Assembly: GCA_045605385.1 (NCBI GenBank)
Contig: JAZUPW010000020.1
Coordinates: forward strand, 1 to 64,000
DNA: 64,000 nucleotides
DNA from: SIG607 sp045605385
GTDB taxonomy: Bacteria > Bacillota > Clostridia > Oscillospirales > Acutalibacteraceae
Direction of reading: 5' to 3'
Shown: positions 7,375 to 14,924 of the stretch, in pieces
Position numbering within the stretch: the first letter of the stretch is position 1
Layout: the number at the start of each line of letters is the position of its first letter
Translations under genes and position numbers: made by a program
The notes under the pieces: generated by a model
What the model saw: the letters and a program-made list of their open reading frames with translations, nothing else
Databases searched by the model: none
What the model was told of the DNA's origin: nothing

Positions 7375-9274
7375 ATTTTAACTTATTATTCATATTTGCG
7401 ATTTCGCTTACGGTATAATTGGTTTCACTGCTGTAAAGCGTAAACTGTTCGCCGTCGGCTTCAAGAACTATATAACCCTTTACATACAACCGTTTAGAGT
7501 TATTATAACTGCCGTTTTCGGCTTCAAAGCCCGTTACGTAGTTAGAGTAAACAATTCTTGTTGTGCCGTCACCGTTGTCAATTGTTTCCCAGCATTTATC
7601 AAAATCGGTAACGTTCATATCAACAATGCCCGAATCGGTAAGCGCTTTTTCACGGGAGACGAGCATATCTGCCTTAACAGCACCGTTTGCAATTAAGAAT
7701 CCGCGCGAGATAAGGTTATAGTTTTTTCCATTTATAACAACGTCGTTTCCTGTTTCGGTATCGTAATTAAAGAAGAAACGAAGCGCCTGTTTTTCGCTTA
7801 CTTCAACGTAAGCAAGAATTGATGCGCCGCCGTTGCCTAAAGCAACACCGCCTGTAGAATTAGTTAGCTCTTCAAACGAAAGGATTGAAAGTTCAGCGTT
7901 TTCACATCCATTGGGAATATAAGCGTACAGCGCGTCACCCTGCGAAATGCCGCCGTCGGAATACTTATCAACCGTAAACATAATTTCGGCAACGGTTTCA
8001 GAGTTTGTTGCTTTTAAGGTTTTAACAGCGTAATTTTCGGCTTCAACGTAACCGCGGTTAACGTTAACGTCTTCTTCGGCAGTTAAAAATGAAACAGGGG
8101 TATCTGCAACAGCGGTATATTTTACAACCACCTTATAAGATTTTTTATCTTCTACGCTATTGGCAATTTTAACGTAATCGGCGGTTTTGCCGTTTACAGT
8201 AAATTTTTCAAAATTGTCGGTAGAAACGGTAAGCGGAGCGCTGTTTTCACTTGCGGGTTCGCCACGGTATGCTTTTATACGCTGATAAAACGTATATTCA
8301 TTTCCAATGTAAAGGCCGTCAAAGGTATTGCTTTCCTGAAAATCAACACCGTTTATACTGTATTCGTAACCGGCAACGGCTTGTAACGTAACGTGGGAAT
8401 GTCCTTTGCTAATTACTGCGGGAGTAAGAATTTCTGCTTTAAAAGAACATCTACCGCAAGAAATATCATAAATGCTTGTGAACAAATGCTGTTCATCTTT
8501 ACAAAGACAAATTACTTCATCAGCAGTAATTTCAGCGCCGAACTTTTCCATTTGCGCAACACTGTAAAAACGAAGTGTGCCGATGTTTGCTTCTACAAAT
8601 GCTCTTTCGCCAACAGTTTGTACGTTATCGGAAATAATAAGATATTCTATAGGGCAACCCCAGAAAGCATATTCGCCGATTGTTGTTACGGTTTCGGGAA
8701 GGTTGATAGTTTTTAAAGAAACGCAACCGTCAAAAGCGTCCTGACCGATTTCGGTAACGTATGCGCCTAATGTTACGGTTTCTAATGCCGTACATTCAAG
8801 AAAAGTGTAAGGAGAAATTGTTGTTACGGTTTCCGGTAAAGTAATTTCTTTTAAACCTTCGCAAAGCACAAACGCGCCATTCTCAATTGTTGTTACAGTG
8901 CTTGGAACAACAATGTTTTCAACACTTGCGCAACCGCCGAAGGCTTCTTCGCCAATAACTGTAAGCCCTTCGGGAAGTATAACAGAAGTAATTTCGGTAC
9001 AAGCGCGGAATGCTCTTTTTGCTATTTTTGTAACGGGGTAACCGTTATACGTTTCGGGAACTTTTAACTCTCCCGAAACCGTGTTGTCACAATCAACAAC
9101 CACAGCCTCACCGTCTATTATTTCAAACACCAATGCAAGGTCGTTTCCAAAAATATCAAAAACGTCTGAAGTGCTGTCGTCAACGCCCTGTTCTATATCA
9201 AGCGCAGTTACGGGCAAACAAAGCGCCGAAAATACTAAAATTATACTTAAAACAACGCTAAATGCTTTTCTCAT
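7373..9274 (-). CDS. Secreted LRR_5 (BspA-type) surface protein, 633 aa
   Basis: A signal peptide (1-24) is followed by at least six BspA/LRR_5 leucine-rich repeats (about 55-250) of the form LPETVTTIGEYAFxGCxxLxxI, a short Fn3-like segment (about 285-345, YEYSINGVDF...TFYQRIKAY) and a 280-residue C-terminal module. That module (about 350-633) is also the C-terminus of the two large proteins flanking the recombinase, with shared marks GNDVVINGKNY, SRGFLIANG, KCW, DNGDGT and LYVKGY. LRR_5 proteins mediate adhesion to host or microbial surfaces. The frame stays open to 9304, but the start is placed at 9274 because AGGAGA lies 6 bases before that ATG. There is no membrane helix or sortase motif, so the shared C-terminal module may carry out retention at the surface (inference). 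Confidence 0.8.
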   Translation of the reverse strand: MRKAFSVVLSIILVFSALCLPVTALDIEQGVDDSTSDVFDIFGNDLALVFEIIDGEAVVVDCDNTVSGELKVPETYNGYPVTKIAKRAFRACTEITSVILPEGLTVIGEEAFGGCASVENIVVPSTVTTIENGAFVLCEGLKEITLPETVTTISPYTFLECTALETVTLGAYVTEIGQDAFDGCVSLKTINLPETVTTIGEYAFWGCPIEYLIISDNVQTVGERAFVEANIGTLRFYSVAQMEKFGAEITADEVICLCKDEQHLFTSIYDISCGRCSFKAEILTPAVISKGHSHVTLQAVAGYEYSINGVDFQESNTFDGLYIGNEYTFYQRIKAYRGEPASENSAPLTVSTDNFEKFTVNGKTADYVKIANSVEDKKSYKVVVKYTAVADTPVSFLTAEEDVNVNRGYVEAENYAVKTLKATNSETVAEIMFTVDKYSDGGISQGDALYAYIPNGCENAELSILSFEELTNSTGGVALGNGGASILAYVEVSEKQALRFFFNYDTETGNDVVINGKNYNLISRGFLIANGAVKADMLVSREKALTDSGIVDMNVTDFDKCWETIDNGDGTTRIVYSNYVTGFEAENGSYNNSKRLYVKGYIVLEADGEQFTLYSSETNYTVSEIANMNNKLK

Positions 9275-9309
9275 AAACATTCTCCTAACGGTGCATATAT
9301 ACATTATAT

Positions 9310-9338
9310 ATTATAACATTGCTGCTATTATTTGTCAA
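9310..9338 (-). promoter_or_regulatory. Consensus sigma-A promoter of the LRR protein
   Basis: Minus-strand TTGACA (9333-9338), 17-bp spacer, TATAAT (9310-9315), ahead of the LRR gene start at 9274. Confidence 0.85.
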
Positions 9339-9416
9339 TGTAAACAGACCGCGAAAAGTAATGGCGGATAGGTGGTAATATCCCTTCGCCGCGCAGTTGA
9401 CTACTTTGCCTTTAGA

Positions 9417-9460
9417 ATCCTCCCACCGCAAGCGGTCCCCCCTCCTTTAGACAAGGAGGG
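9417..9460. repeat. Intergenic REP-like element: CCGC hairpin plus CCTCC palindrome
   Basis: The stretch atcctcccaccgcaagcgg (9417-9435) contains the hairpin ccgcaagcgg and reappears at 14691-14709 after the recombinase gene. It is followed directly by the palindrome ccctcc...ggaggg (9440-9460), which has relatives at 7316 and 18483. The element lies between the LRR promoter and the 3' end of the left recombinase-flanking gene. Confidence 0.65.
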
Positions 9461-9486
9461 CATAAAAACACTCCGACAAAGTCGGA

Positions 9487-9521
9487 ATATCACTTAACAG
9501 ACAAAAAGAAAGAGAAGATTC
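9487..9521. repeat. Outer inverted repeat, left copy (35 bp)
   Basis: This 35-bp stretch, beginning atatcacttaacagac, is repeated in inverse orientation at 18650-18684 with one mismatch. The pair encloses both large paralogous genes and the recombinase, making the outer border of a 9.2-kb mirror-symmetric locus. It overlaps the transcription terminator of the left gene. Confidence 0.8.
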
Positions 9522-9539
9522 AAAATGAATCTTCTCTTT
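9509..9539 (-). terminator. Terminator of the left recombinase-flanking gene
   Basis: A perfect 14-bp stem (9509-9522 with 9526-9539) has a 3-base loop. On the minus strand it is followed by CTTTTTGTC. A close inverted copy terminates the right gene (18624-18662). Confidence 0.85.
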
Positions 9540-9562
9540 TTTTAGTTGTTTAGTGGTTTAAA

Positions 9563-12500
9563 TTAACCAACAAGACCTAATTCGTTAGCAATGTCCGCTA
9601 CGGTTAAGGCTATTTCTTCACCGTAGATTACGGAACCGTTTGTTAATACAACGTAACCCTTAACGTAAAGTCTGTTAGTGTTGTTGTATGTACCTTCGTC
9701 AGCCTTGAAGCCCTTAACGTAGGTAGAGAACTGAAGGTTTACTGTACCGTCGCCGTTATCGGTGTAATTCCAGCACTTAGTAAGGTCTGTGGTATTTGCA
9801 TCGATAATGCCTGAGTTTTCTTCGGCTGCGGTTGTACGCGTTACTATCTTATCGCCAACCTTATCAGCATCAGCAAGTAAGAAGCCACGGGAAGCTATAG
9901 TATATGTTTTGCCGTCAATTACAATGTCATTACCGTTTACGGTGTTGTAACTGTAGAAGTAACGGATAGCCTGTGTAGCATCAGCAGGCTGATCAACAAG
10001 TATAGCAGCGCCTACTTTTGCAACACCTTCAACCTTTTCAATTGAAATAAGATTCAACTGAGCCAACATAGCGGTATTAGTTACGTAGAGGTAAAGTGCA
10101 TTGCCTTCTTGTGCGGCTAAATCGGTTGTAATAAAGCTGGTATATGTCTGTACCCAATCATAACCAAAGGAACCCATTGTGCCTTTTACGCCATGGTCAG
10201 CGTTATAACCGTAAATAAGGCTCTGGTTAAGGTTTACGTTATCAGCATTAGCGGTAAGAGCGTAAACACTTGACCAATTTCCGCTTGTTTTCATGCAACC
10301 GTTAAAGGTTACTTTATAGGTTGCGTTGTCTTCAACTTCATCAAGAATCTTAACGTAACCGACTTCTTTTTCGGCTATGGTTGCGCTCTGAAGATCGTCT
10401 TCAAGAGAAACATCAGAAACAACAATGCTCTTAACGTCTACCTTGTAGGTATAGTTACCGGAGTTAACACCATACCAGAACGCAGGAATTAAACCGTATT
10501 GCTCATAGGTGGCAGCAGCTTTTGTAGTAATAAGGAATGTTTCGGTCACCCAACCGTCGCCTGCAACGTCTTTCCAGATACCAAGACCGGGGCCGTGGTC
10601 AAAGTAGGTGTGGTGTTCCTGCGCAGTTGCTTTTAAACTTGAAGCAATTGCACATTCACCGCCTGATACAGAGGTGGTGCTATTTAAACCTGTACGTTTA
10701 GCAGGTAAGAAACCAACGTTCATATACATTGAAAGATTTGGACGTTTAGCTTTAGCGGCTTCAGGGTCAACATCGTTTGTTGCTTTCCAATCAGCGTAAG
10801 TTTTTGTGTCAGTTTCGGGGTAAGCGCCGATTTTGTAAGTAAATTCAATCTTATAAGTTGTGCTGGGTTTTGCATAAAGAACAGTACCGTCACTGTTGTG
10901 GATAAACTGTGCTGTGCCCTCGCCCCAAGTACTGTTTGCGCCTATACGAACGAAGGATTCGCCGTTTTCGGTTGTATCTGTAGCAGCAGCCCAACCTTTA
11001 TTATCTGCATAGCCCCAATATACGCCATTAACAACAGAAGGCATTAATACCTTTTCAGTGCCGGCTGTGGTCTTGGGAAGAGTGTTATTGAAGATATCAG
11101 CAGTAATAGTGCCTGTTGCATAGTCTTTATAAGCTGCTTCAAGTCTGTTTGTGCCGTCAGCTATAGTAATAGCATCTACAACGTATTCGCCGTTATATTT
11201 CCAACCAGCGAAATATTTACCTTCAGGTGCTGCAGCGGTAGGCATTCTGTCAGGTGCATAGGTATCACCTGCGTTAAGGCCGGTAATTTTTTCTCCTTCC
11301 TGTACGCCGTTTACATAGTAAGCAACGGTTGTAGCTTCCTTGAAGTACGCATAAAGGTTGTTATCGCCTTCAGCAACAGTTAAAGAATTAACAATTTCGC
11401 CTTCTGCATTTTTCCAACCGGCAAAGGTTGTGCCTTCGGGAGTTGCAGCAGGAACGTAATCGGGAGTAAAGGCAGAGCCGATATTAAGACCGCCAACGCT
11501 CTTTTCAATTTCTTCGCCAACATAGTAGTTAACAGTACCTGCAACTTCGGTAATTACAACGCTCTTGAAATCTACAGCGTAGTTCTTGTTAGGACCGTTG
11601 TAGCAGTAAGAGAATACAGGGAGATAACCGTCGGCAGCGTACTTTTCTGCAGAATGTGTGGTGATTTGGAATACTTCGGTATGCCATTCGCCGTCACCTG
11701 CAACGTCTTTCCAGAAGCCTAAGCCATGGCCGTGGTCATACCAAGGAGTGTGCTCACCGGCAGCCTTACCATAAGCACCGCTTTGTCCGTTATTGTTCTG
11801 GAAACTATCAGGATTAGCGTATGCGGGATTGTAACCAACCATCATATATGTATACCAGCCAGCTCTTAAAGAAGTGCTTTCACCGCTATCCTTCCAAGCC
11901 TGATAAGATGCAGTATAGGTTTCAGGATATTTAACAAGACGATAGGTGAGTTGAATTCTATAAGTAGTAGAAGGCTTAGCAGCTAAAGCAACACCCTCTG
12001 AGTCGTGTAAAATCTTTAAGGTATTAGCGCCCCAAGTATCGCCATTGTAATGGCTTACAAAGGTGCCCGTCGCATCGGAACCGTCTTTAGAACCAGCCCA
12101 ACCACCACTTGAAACGTAACCGCGATAAGCGCCGTTATAAATCATAGGTAACAAAACCTGTTTAGATGTTGTGCCGTTCTTTGCAGGAAGGTTTGCAGCA
12201 AGCAAATCTGCTTCTACAGTACCGGTTACGTAATCCTTATAAACAGCTTCAAGCTTGTTTGCACCGTAAGAAAGAGTTACAGTATCTACAACGTATTCGC
12301 CATTGCATTTCCAACCTGCGAAGTACTTGCCTTCGGGAGTTTCTGCAGTAGGCATTCTGTCAGGTGTATAGGTAGCGCCTGCAGTAAGACCCGAAACGGT
12401 AGCCATAACTTCTCCGTTTACTACGTACTGAACATCGGCAATAGTTGTGTCTATAACCTTAATAGACTTAATCTGGAACTCCTGATCGGAAGCCTGAGAG

Positions 12501-13390
12501 GACATTGCGATACTCAGTGCAAATACAGGTAAGAAATTTGCATCGTAAGCCGGAGTTGTTACATTCCAAACGGCTTTCTGCCAACCGTCAGTAGTTGCAG
12601 GGTTTTCTACAGTATCACCAAAACGATAGTAATAACCGCCGTTATCGTGCCATTTTTGAGTAAGACCTGTAACGCCGCCATAGAAGTTTACCTGCTTTGT
12701 AGAAACGTCCATTTCGCTACCACTACTGTGCCTGAATCCGGGAGCTTCTGCAGTTCCGCTTCCGTCTTTATAAATCTTTGCGCCGAATTGCAATCTAAAA
12801 TTCACGACTGAATTGTTCTTGGGAATGCTATACTCTAAAACAACCTGATATTTAGTGTTGTTTTTAATCTGAATAACGTCGCCATCAGCATCGGTAAGAA
12901 GATAACCGGCACCGCCGCTGTATTGGGACGGTGTTATTTTTAGGTAGCTTTCTTCACCCTCGGTAACGTATTCGGAATTCGTTGCTGTACCCGTTCGACT
13001 ATCAACGTAACTTAAATATTTCCCGTTTTTTAAATAGCCAATGTTGGATTTCTTTTCAGATACGTGTTTGGTTAAGTCAACCTCGGTTTCAGCAGCAAAA
13101 GATTTGTATACCGCCGTAAGTTTGTTTTCGCCTTCGGCAACAACAATACCGGTTTTGCTGCTTACGATTTCGCCGTTGGCATCTGCCCAACCAACGAAAT
13201 ACTGTCCTTCGGGCGCAGCTGTAGTGGGCATACGGTCAGGTGTATAGGTATCACCTGCGGTAGCAGCTACAGCATCGCCGTCAATAGCGCCGTTTACATA
13301 GTAAACAACGGTTGTGCCTTCAGCAAAAGCAGGTACCATAAATGTTAATACCATAACTAATGCAAGCACAATGCTAAGTAGTTTTTTCAT
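9563..13390 (-). CDS. Very large secreted surface protein with InlB-like repeats, left partner of the recombinase locus, 1275 aa
   Basis: A signal peptide (1-24, ending PAFA) leads into four InlB/Flg_new-like repeats (about 27-97, 318-388, 618-685, 689-757), each with a TPDRMPTxxxPEGxYFxGW-type core. These alternate with roughly 230-residue beta-rich modules resembling carbohydrate-binding domains. The last 270 residues (about 1007-1275) are a module also found in the LRR protein and in the divergent partner at 14891, with GNDIVIDGKTYTIASRGFLL, SGIIDANTTDL and GTYNNTNRLYVKGYVVL. There is no transmembrane tail, LPXTG or dockerin. AGGAGGAATATGTT precedes the ATG. Promoter core, leader and first 11 codons lie in a 99-bp inverted repeat shared with the right partner. 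This copy has the intact TTGACA box and is the one predicted to be expressed in the orientation sequenced here. The role as adhesin or glycan binder is inferred. Confidence 0.8.
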   Translation of the reverse strand: MKKLLSIVLALVMVLTFMVPAFAEGTTVVYYVNGAIDGDAVAATAGDTYTPDRMPTTAAPEGQYFVGWADANGEIVSSKTGIVVAEGENKLTAVYKSFAAETEVDLTKHVSEKKSNIGYLKNGKYLSYVDSRTGTATNSEYVTEGEESYLKITPSQYSGGAGYLLTDADGDVIQIKNNTKYQVVLEYSIPKNNSVVNFRLQFGAKIYKDGSGTAEAPGFRHSSGSEMDVSTKQVNFYGGVTGLTQKWHDNGGYYYRFGDTVENPATTDGWQKAVWNVTTPAYDANFLPVFALSIAMSSQASDQEFQIKSIKVIDTTIADVQYVVNGEVMATVSGLTAGATYTPDRMPTAETPEGKYFAGWKCNGEYVVDTVTLSYGANKLEAVYKDYVTGTVEADLLAANLPAKNGTTSKQVLLPMIYNGAYRGYVSSGGWAGSKDGSDATGTFVSHYNGDTWGANTLKILHDSEGVALAAKPSTTYRIQLTYRLVKYPETYTASYQAWKDSGESTSLRAGWYTYMMVGYNPAYANPDSFQNNNGQSGAYGKAAGEHTPWYDHGHGLGFWKDVAGDGEWHTEVFQITTHSAEKYAADGYLPVFSYCYNGPNKNYAVDFKSVVITEVAGTVNYYVGEEIEKSVGGLNIGSAFTPDYVPAATPEGTTFAGWKNAEGEIVNSLTVAEGDNNLYAYFKEATTVAYYVNGVQEGEKITGLNAGDTYAPDRMPTAAAPEGKYFAGWKYNGEYVVDAITIADGTNRLEAAYKDYATGTITADIFNNTLPKTTAGTEKVLMPSVVNGVYWGYADNKGWAAATDTTENGESFVRIGANSTWGEGTAQFIHNSDGTVLYAKPSTTYKIEFTYKIGAYPETDTKTYADWKATNDVDPEAAKAKRPNLSMYMNVGFLPAKRTGLNSTTSVSGGECAIASSLKATAQEHHTYFDHGPGLGIWKDVAGDGWVTETFLITTKAAATYEQYGLIPAFWYGVNSGNYTYKVDVKSIVVSDVSLEDDLQSATIAEKEVGYVKILDEVEDNATYKVTFNGCMKTSGNWSSVYALTANADNVNLNQSLIYGYNADHGVKGTMGSFGYDWVQTYTSFITTDLAAQEGNALYLYVTNTAMLAQLNLISIEKVEGVAKVGAAILVDQPADATQAIRYFYSYNTVNGNDIVIDGKTYTIASRGFLLADADKVGDKIVTRTTAAEENSGIIDANTTDLTKCWNYTDNGDGTVNLQFSTYVKGFKADEGTYNNTNRLYVKGYVVLTNGSVIYGEEIALTVADIANELGLVG

Positions 13391-13455
13391 AACATATTCC
13401 TCCTATTTTTTGTGATGATATCACACATATAGTTTATAACAAACATTATTAAATG
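13357..13455. repeat. Inner inverted repeat, left copy (99 bp): promoter core, leader and start codons
   Basis: Aligned by eye, this stretch matches the reverse complement of 14826-14924 with no gap and about five mismatches. It contains the -10 region, a 15-bp palindrome, the ribosome site and the first 11 codons of the left gene. Its inner end falls within the -35 box: the CA of TTGACA is inside the repeat and the TTGA is outside, in the segment holding the recombinase. Confidence 0.9.
13411..13425. promoter_or_regulatory. 15-bp palindrome, candidate operator (left gene)
   Basis: TGTGAT-N3-ATCACA is a perfect inverted repeat between the -10 box and the ribosome site of the left gene. The right gene has the same palindrome at the same distance from its start codon. 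The position suits a repressor site or an mRNA hairpin near the transcript start. Confidence 0.6.
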
Positions 13456-13459
13456 TCAA
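13431..13459 (-). promoter_or_regulatory. Promoter of the left recombinase-flanking gene
   Basis: Minus-strand TTGACA (13454-13459), 17-bp spacer, TAAACT (13431-13436); TATAAA with a 15-bp spacer is an alternative -10. The equivalent place before the right gene has AAACCA in place of TTGACA, so only this copy has a good -35. Confidence 0.65.
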
Positions 13460-13581
13460 TAAAAATTTTTACGCAAAAGAAACTTTTTGTAAATTTTTTT
13501 CTAATCTTTCTCATATTACTCTTCAAATATCGCGTTTCCCTTACATTACATATATACGCCTTATTTTTAAAATACAACATA

Positions 13582-13603
13582 TTGTTACTAACAAGTTACT
13601 AAT
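13582..13603. repeat. Candidate recombinase binding site, left (paired 9-mers)
   Basis: Two direct copies of (T/A)GTTACTAA-type 9-mers lie 11 bp apart, ahead of the recombinase gene. The whole 22-bp block recurs in inverse orientation at 14766-14787, after the gene, with only two central mismatches. Direct repeats one helical turn apart resemble arm-type sites of integrases with an N-terminal arm-binding domain. Confidence 0.7.
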
Positions 13604-13620
13604 ATTTTTTAAATTACCTT

Positions 13621-13626
13621 TATAAT
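13621..13626 (+). promoter_or_regulatory. Probable -10 box of the recombinase gene
   Basis: TATAAT lies 27 bp before the recombinase start codon. No good -35 box is present at 16-18 bp. The region upstream is occupied by the paired 9-mers, so recombinase binding could affect its own transcription. Confidence 0.4.
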
Positions 13627-13653
13627 TAATAAAAAAAAGAAAGGAATTAGAAA

Positions 13654-14667
13654 ATGAAAAATCCAAACGGATACGGTTCGGTAGTAAAACTATCGGGAAA
13701 CAGAAGAAAACCTTATGCAGTAAGAAAAACAGCAGGCTGGAACGAAAAGGGGCACCCCATTTACATTAATATAGGCTACTTCAGCACAAGAGAAGAAGGT
13801 CTTATTGCTCTTGCGGAATATAACAAGTCGCCCTGGAACGTAGAAACCGAAAAACTTACGCTTTTTGAACTTTTTACTTTGTGGCAGGAGAAAAAAGCAA
13901 AAAAATTGGGCGAAAGCAACAGAAAAAATTTATGTTTTGCCTACAAACACATACAGCACCTTGAAAAAATGAAGTACAGCAATATACGAAGTTTTCACAT
14001 GCAAGACTGTATAGACAACTGCAACCACGGGTATTCAACACAGTGGACAATTAAAAACCTTTGGCGGCATTTAGATAATTTTGCTTTTGAACTAGATATT
14101 ATAAGGAAAGAGTATTCTGCAATACTTACCGCAGAAGCCGTGCCCGAAACAAGCCGCGTTCCCTTTACCGATGCCGAAGTAAAACAACTATGGCAACACG
14201 AAAACGAACCCTGGGTGGATTCGGTACTTGTGTTTCTTTACACGGGAATGCGAATAAGTGAACTGCTTAATATAGAAACAGCAAAAATAGATTTAAAACA
14301 AGGTTATATAACAGGCGGTGTAAAAACAAAAGCGGGTAAAAACCGCATAATACCTATTCATTCCAAAATAGCGCACATAATTAAAAAACGAATAAGCGGC
14401 GGCGGTGAATATTTATTTGACAGCGACGGTCAAAGGCTTACTATGACCGCTTATTACAACCTTTGGCATAAGGTAATGCGGTGTTTTGGTATGCAACACA
14501 CTCCCCACGAGTGCCGACACACATTTGAATCAAGGCTTGATTCGGCGGGCGCAAACAGAAAATGCATTGATTTGCTTATGGGACACGTATCTAAAGACGT
14601 TGGAAACAGAGTTTACAACCACAAAACCATTGAAGAATTAAAACAAGCAATAGAAATGATAGATTGA
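13654..14667 (+). CDS. Tyrosine recombinase (integrase family), 337 aa
   Basis: This is a full-length tyrosine recombinase. The N-terminus (about 1-60, NPNGYGSVVKLSGNRRKPYAV) matches the arm-type DNA-binding domain of conjugative-element integrases. A core-binding helical domain follows (about 65-160) and then the catalytic domain (about 168-335). The catalytic residues are readable: Arg200 (TGMRISELL), Lys226 or Lys229 (KTKAGKN), His285 and Arg288 (HECRH), His311 (GHVS) and Tyr321 (RVYNHKT). AGAAAGGA precedes the ATG by 8 bases. No excisionase, relaxase or phage gene is near, so it does not look like part of a larger mobile element. It lies between two divergent paralogous surface genes and is framed by two nested sets of inverted repeats, the arrangement expected of a DNA invertase-like switch. 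Every catalytic residue is intact, so it is probably active. Confidence 0.92.
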   Translation: MKNPNGYGSVVKLSGNRRKPYAVRKTAGWNEKGHPIYINIGYFSTREEGLIALAEYNKSPWNVETEKLTLFELFTLWQEKKAKKLGESNRKNLCFAYKHIQHLEKMKYSNIRSFHMQDCIDNCNHGYSTQWTIKNLWRHLDNFAFELDIIRKEYSAILTAEAVPETSRVPFTDAEVKQLWQHENEPWVDSVLVFLYTGMRISELLNIETAKIDLKQGYITGGVKTKAGKNRIIPIHSKIAHIIKKRISGGGEYLFDSDGQRLTMTAYYNLWHKVMRCFGMQHTPHECRHTFESRLDSAGANRKCIDLLMGHVSKDVGNRVYNHKTIEELKQAIEMID

Positions 14668-14690
14668 AAAGACAAAAGGCGCTTTTAAAT

Positions 14691-14714
14691 ATCCTCCCAC
14701 CGCAAGCGGTCCCC
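14691..14714. repeat. REP-like hairpin element, second copy
   Basis: The sequence atcctcccaccgcaagcgg, with a ccgcaagcgg hairpin, is the same as at 9417-9435. It begins 24 bp after the recombinase stop codon and may help end its transcript. Confidence 0.6.
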
Positions 14715-14765
14715 GGCAGATTATAATATAATGCATCTGTGCAAAGTTTTCAAGTTTTATAAGTA

Positions 14766-14787
14766 ATTAGTAACACGTTAGTAACAA
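14766..14787. repeat. Candidate recombinase binding site, right (paired 9-mers)
   Basis: This is the inverse copy of 13582-13603, with two (G/A)TTAGTAAC motifs 11 bp apart. A weaker likeness continues outward: a GCCTTA motif lies on the outer side of both sites. Confidence 0.7.
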
Positions 14788-14825
14788 ACACTTCCTGTTT
14801 TTAAGGCATATAGCCCTAAATAAAC

Positions 14826-14924
14826 CATTTAATAATGTTTAGTATAAACTATATGTGTGATATTATCACAAGAAATAGGAGGAATATGTTATGAAAAAAC
14901 TACTTAGCATTGTACTTGCATTAG
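14826..14924. repeat. Inner inverted repeat, right copy (99 bp)
   Basis: This is the reverse-complement partner of 13357-13455. It holds the -10 TAAACT, the TGTGAT-N3-ATCACA palindrome, AGGAGGAATATGTT and the first 11 codons of the right gene. At the position of the left gene's -35 it reads AAACCA (14822-14827). Confidence 0.9.
14856..14870. promoter_or_regulatory. 15-bp palindrome, candidate operator (right gene)
   Basis: TGTGAT-ATT-ATCACA has the same arms as the palindrome before the left gene; only the three central bases differ. It lies 20 bp before the start codon, overlapping the likely transcript start. Confidence 0.6.

Noticed and set aside
13411..13425. CRP/FNR-type site (TGTGA...TCACA)
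   Set aside because: The half-sites match, but the spacing is 5 bp, not 6, and CRP regulation of this type is not established in these Clostridia. Recorded only as a palindrome of unknown binder.
13654..14667. Integrated phage or conjugative element around the recombinase
   Set aside because: No excisionase, replication, relaxase, capsid or regulatory genes are present, and the neighbours are inverted surface-gene paralogues.
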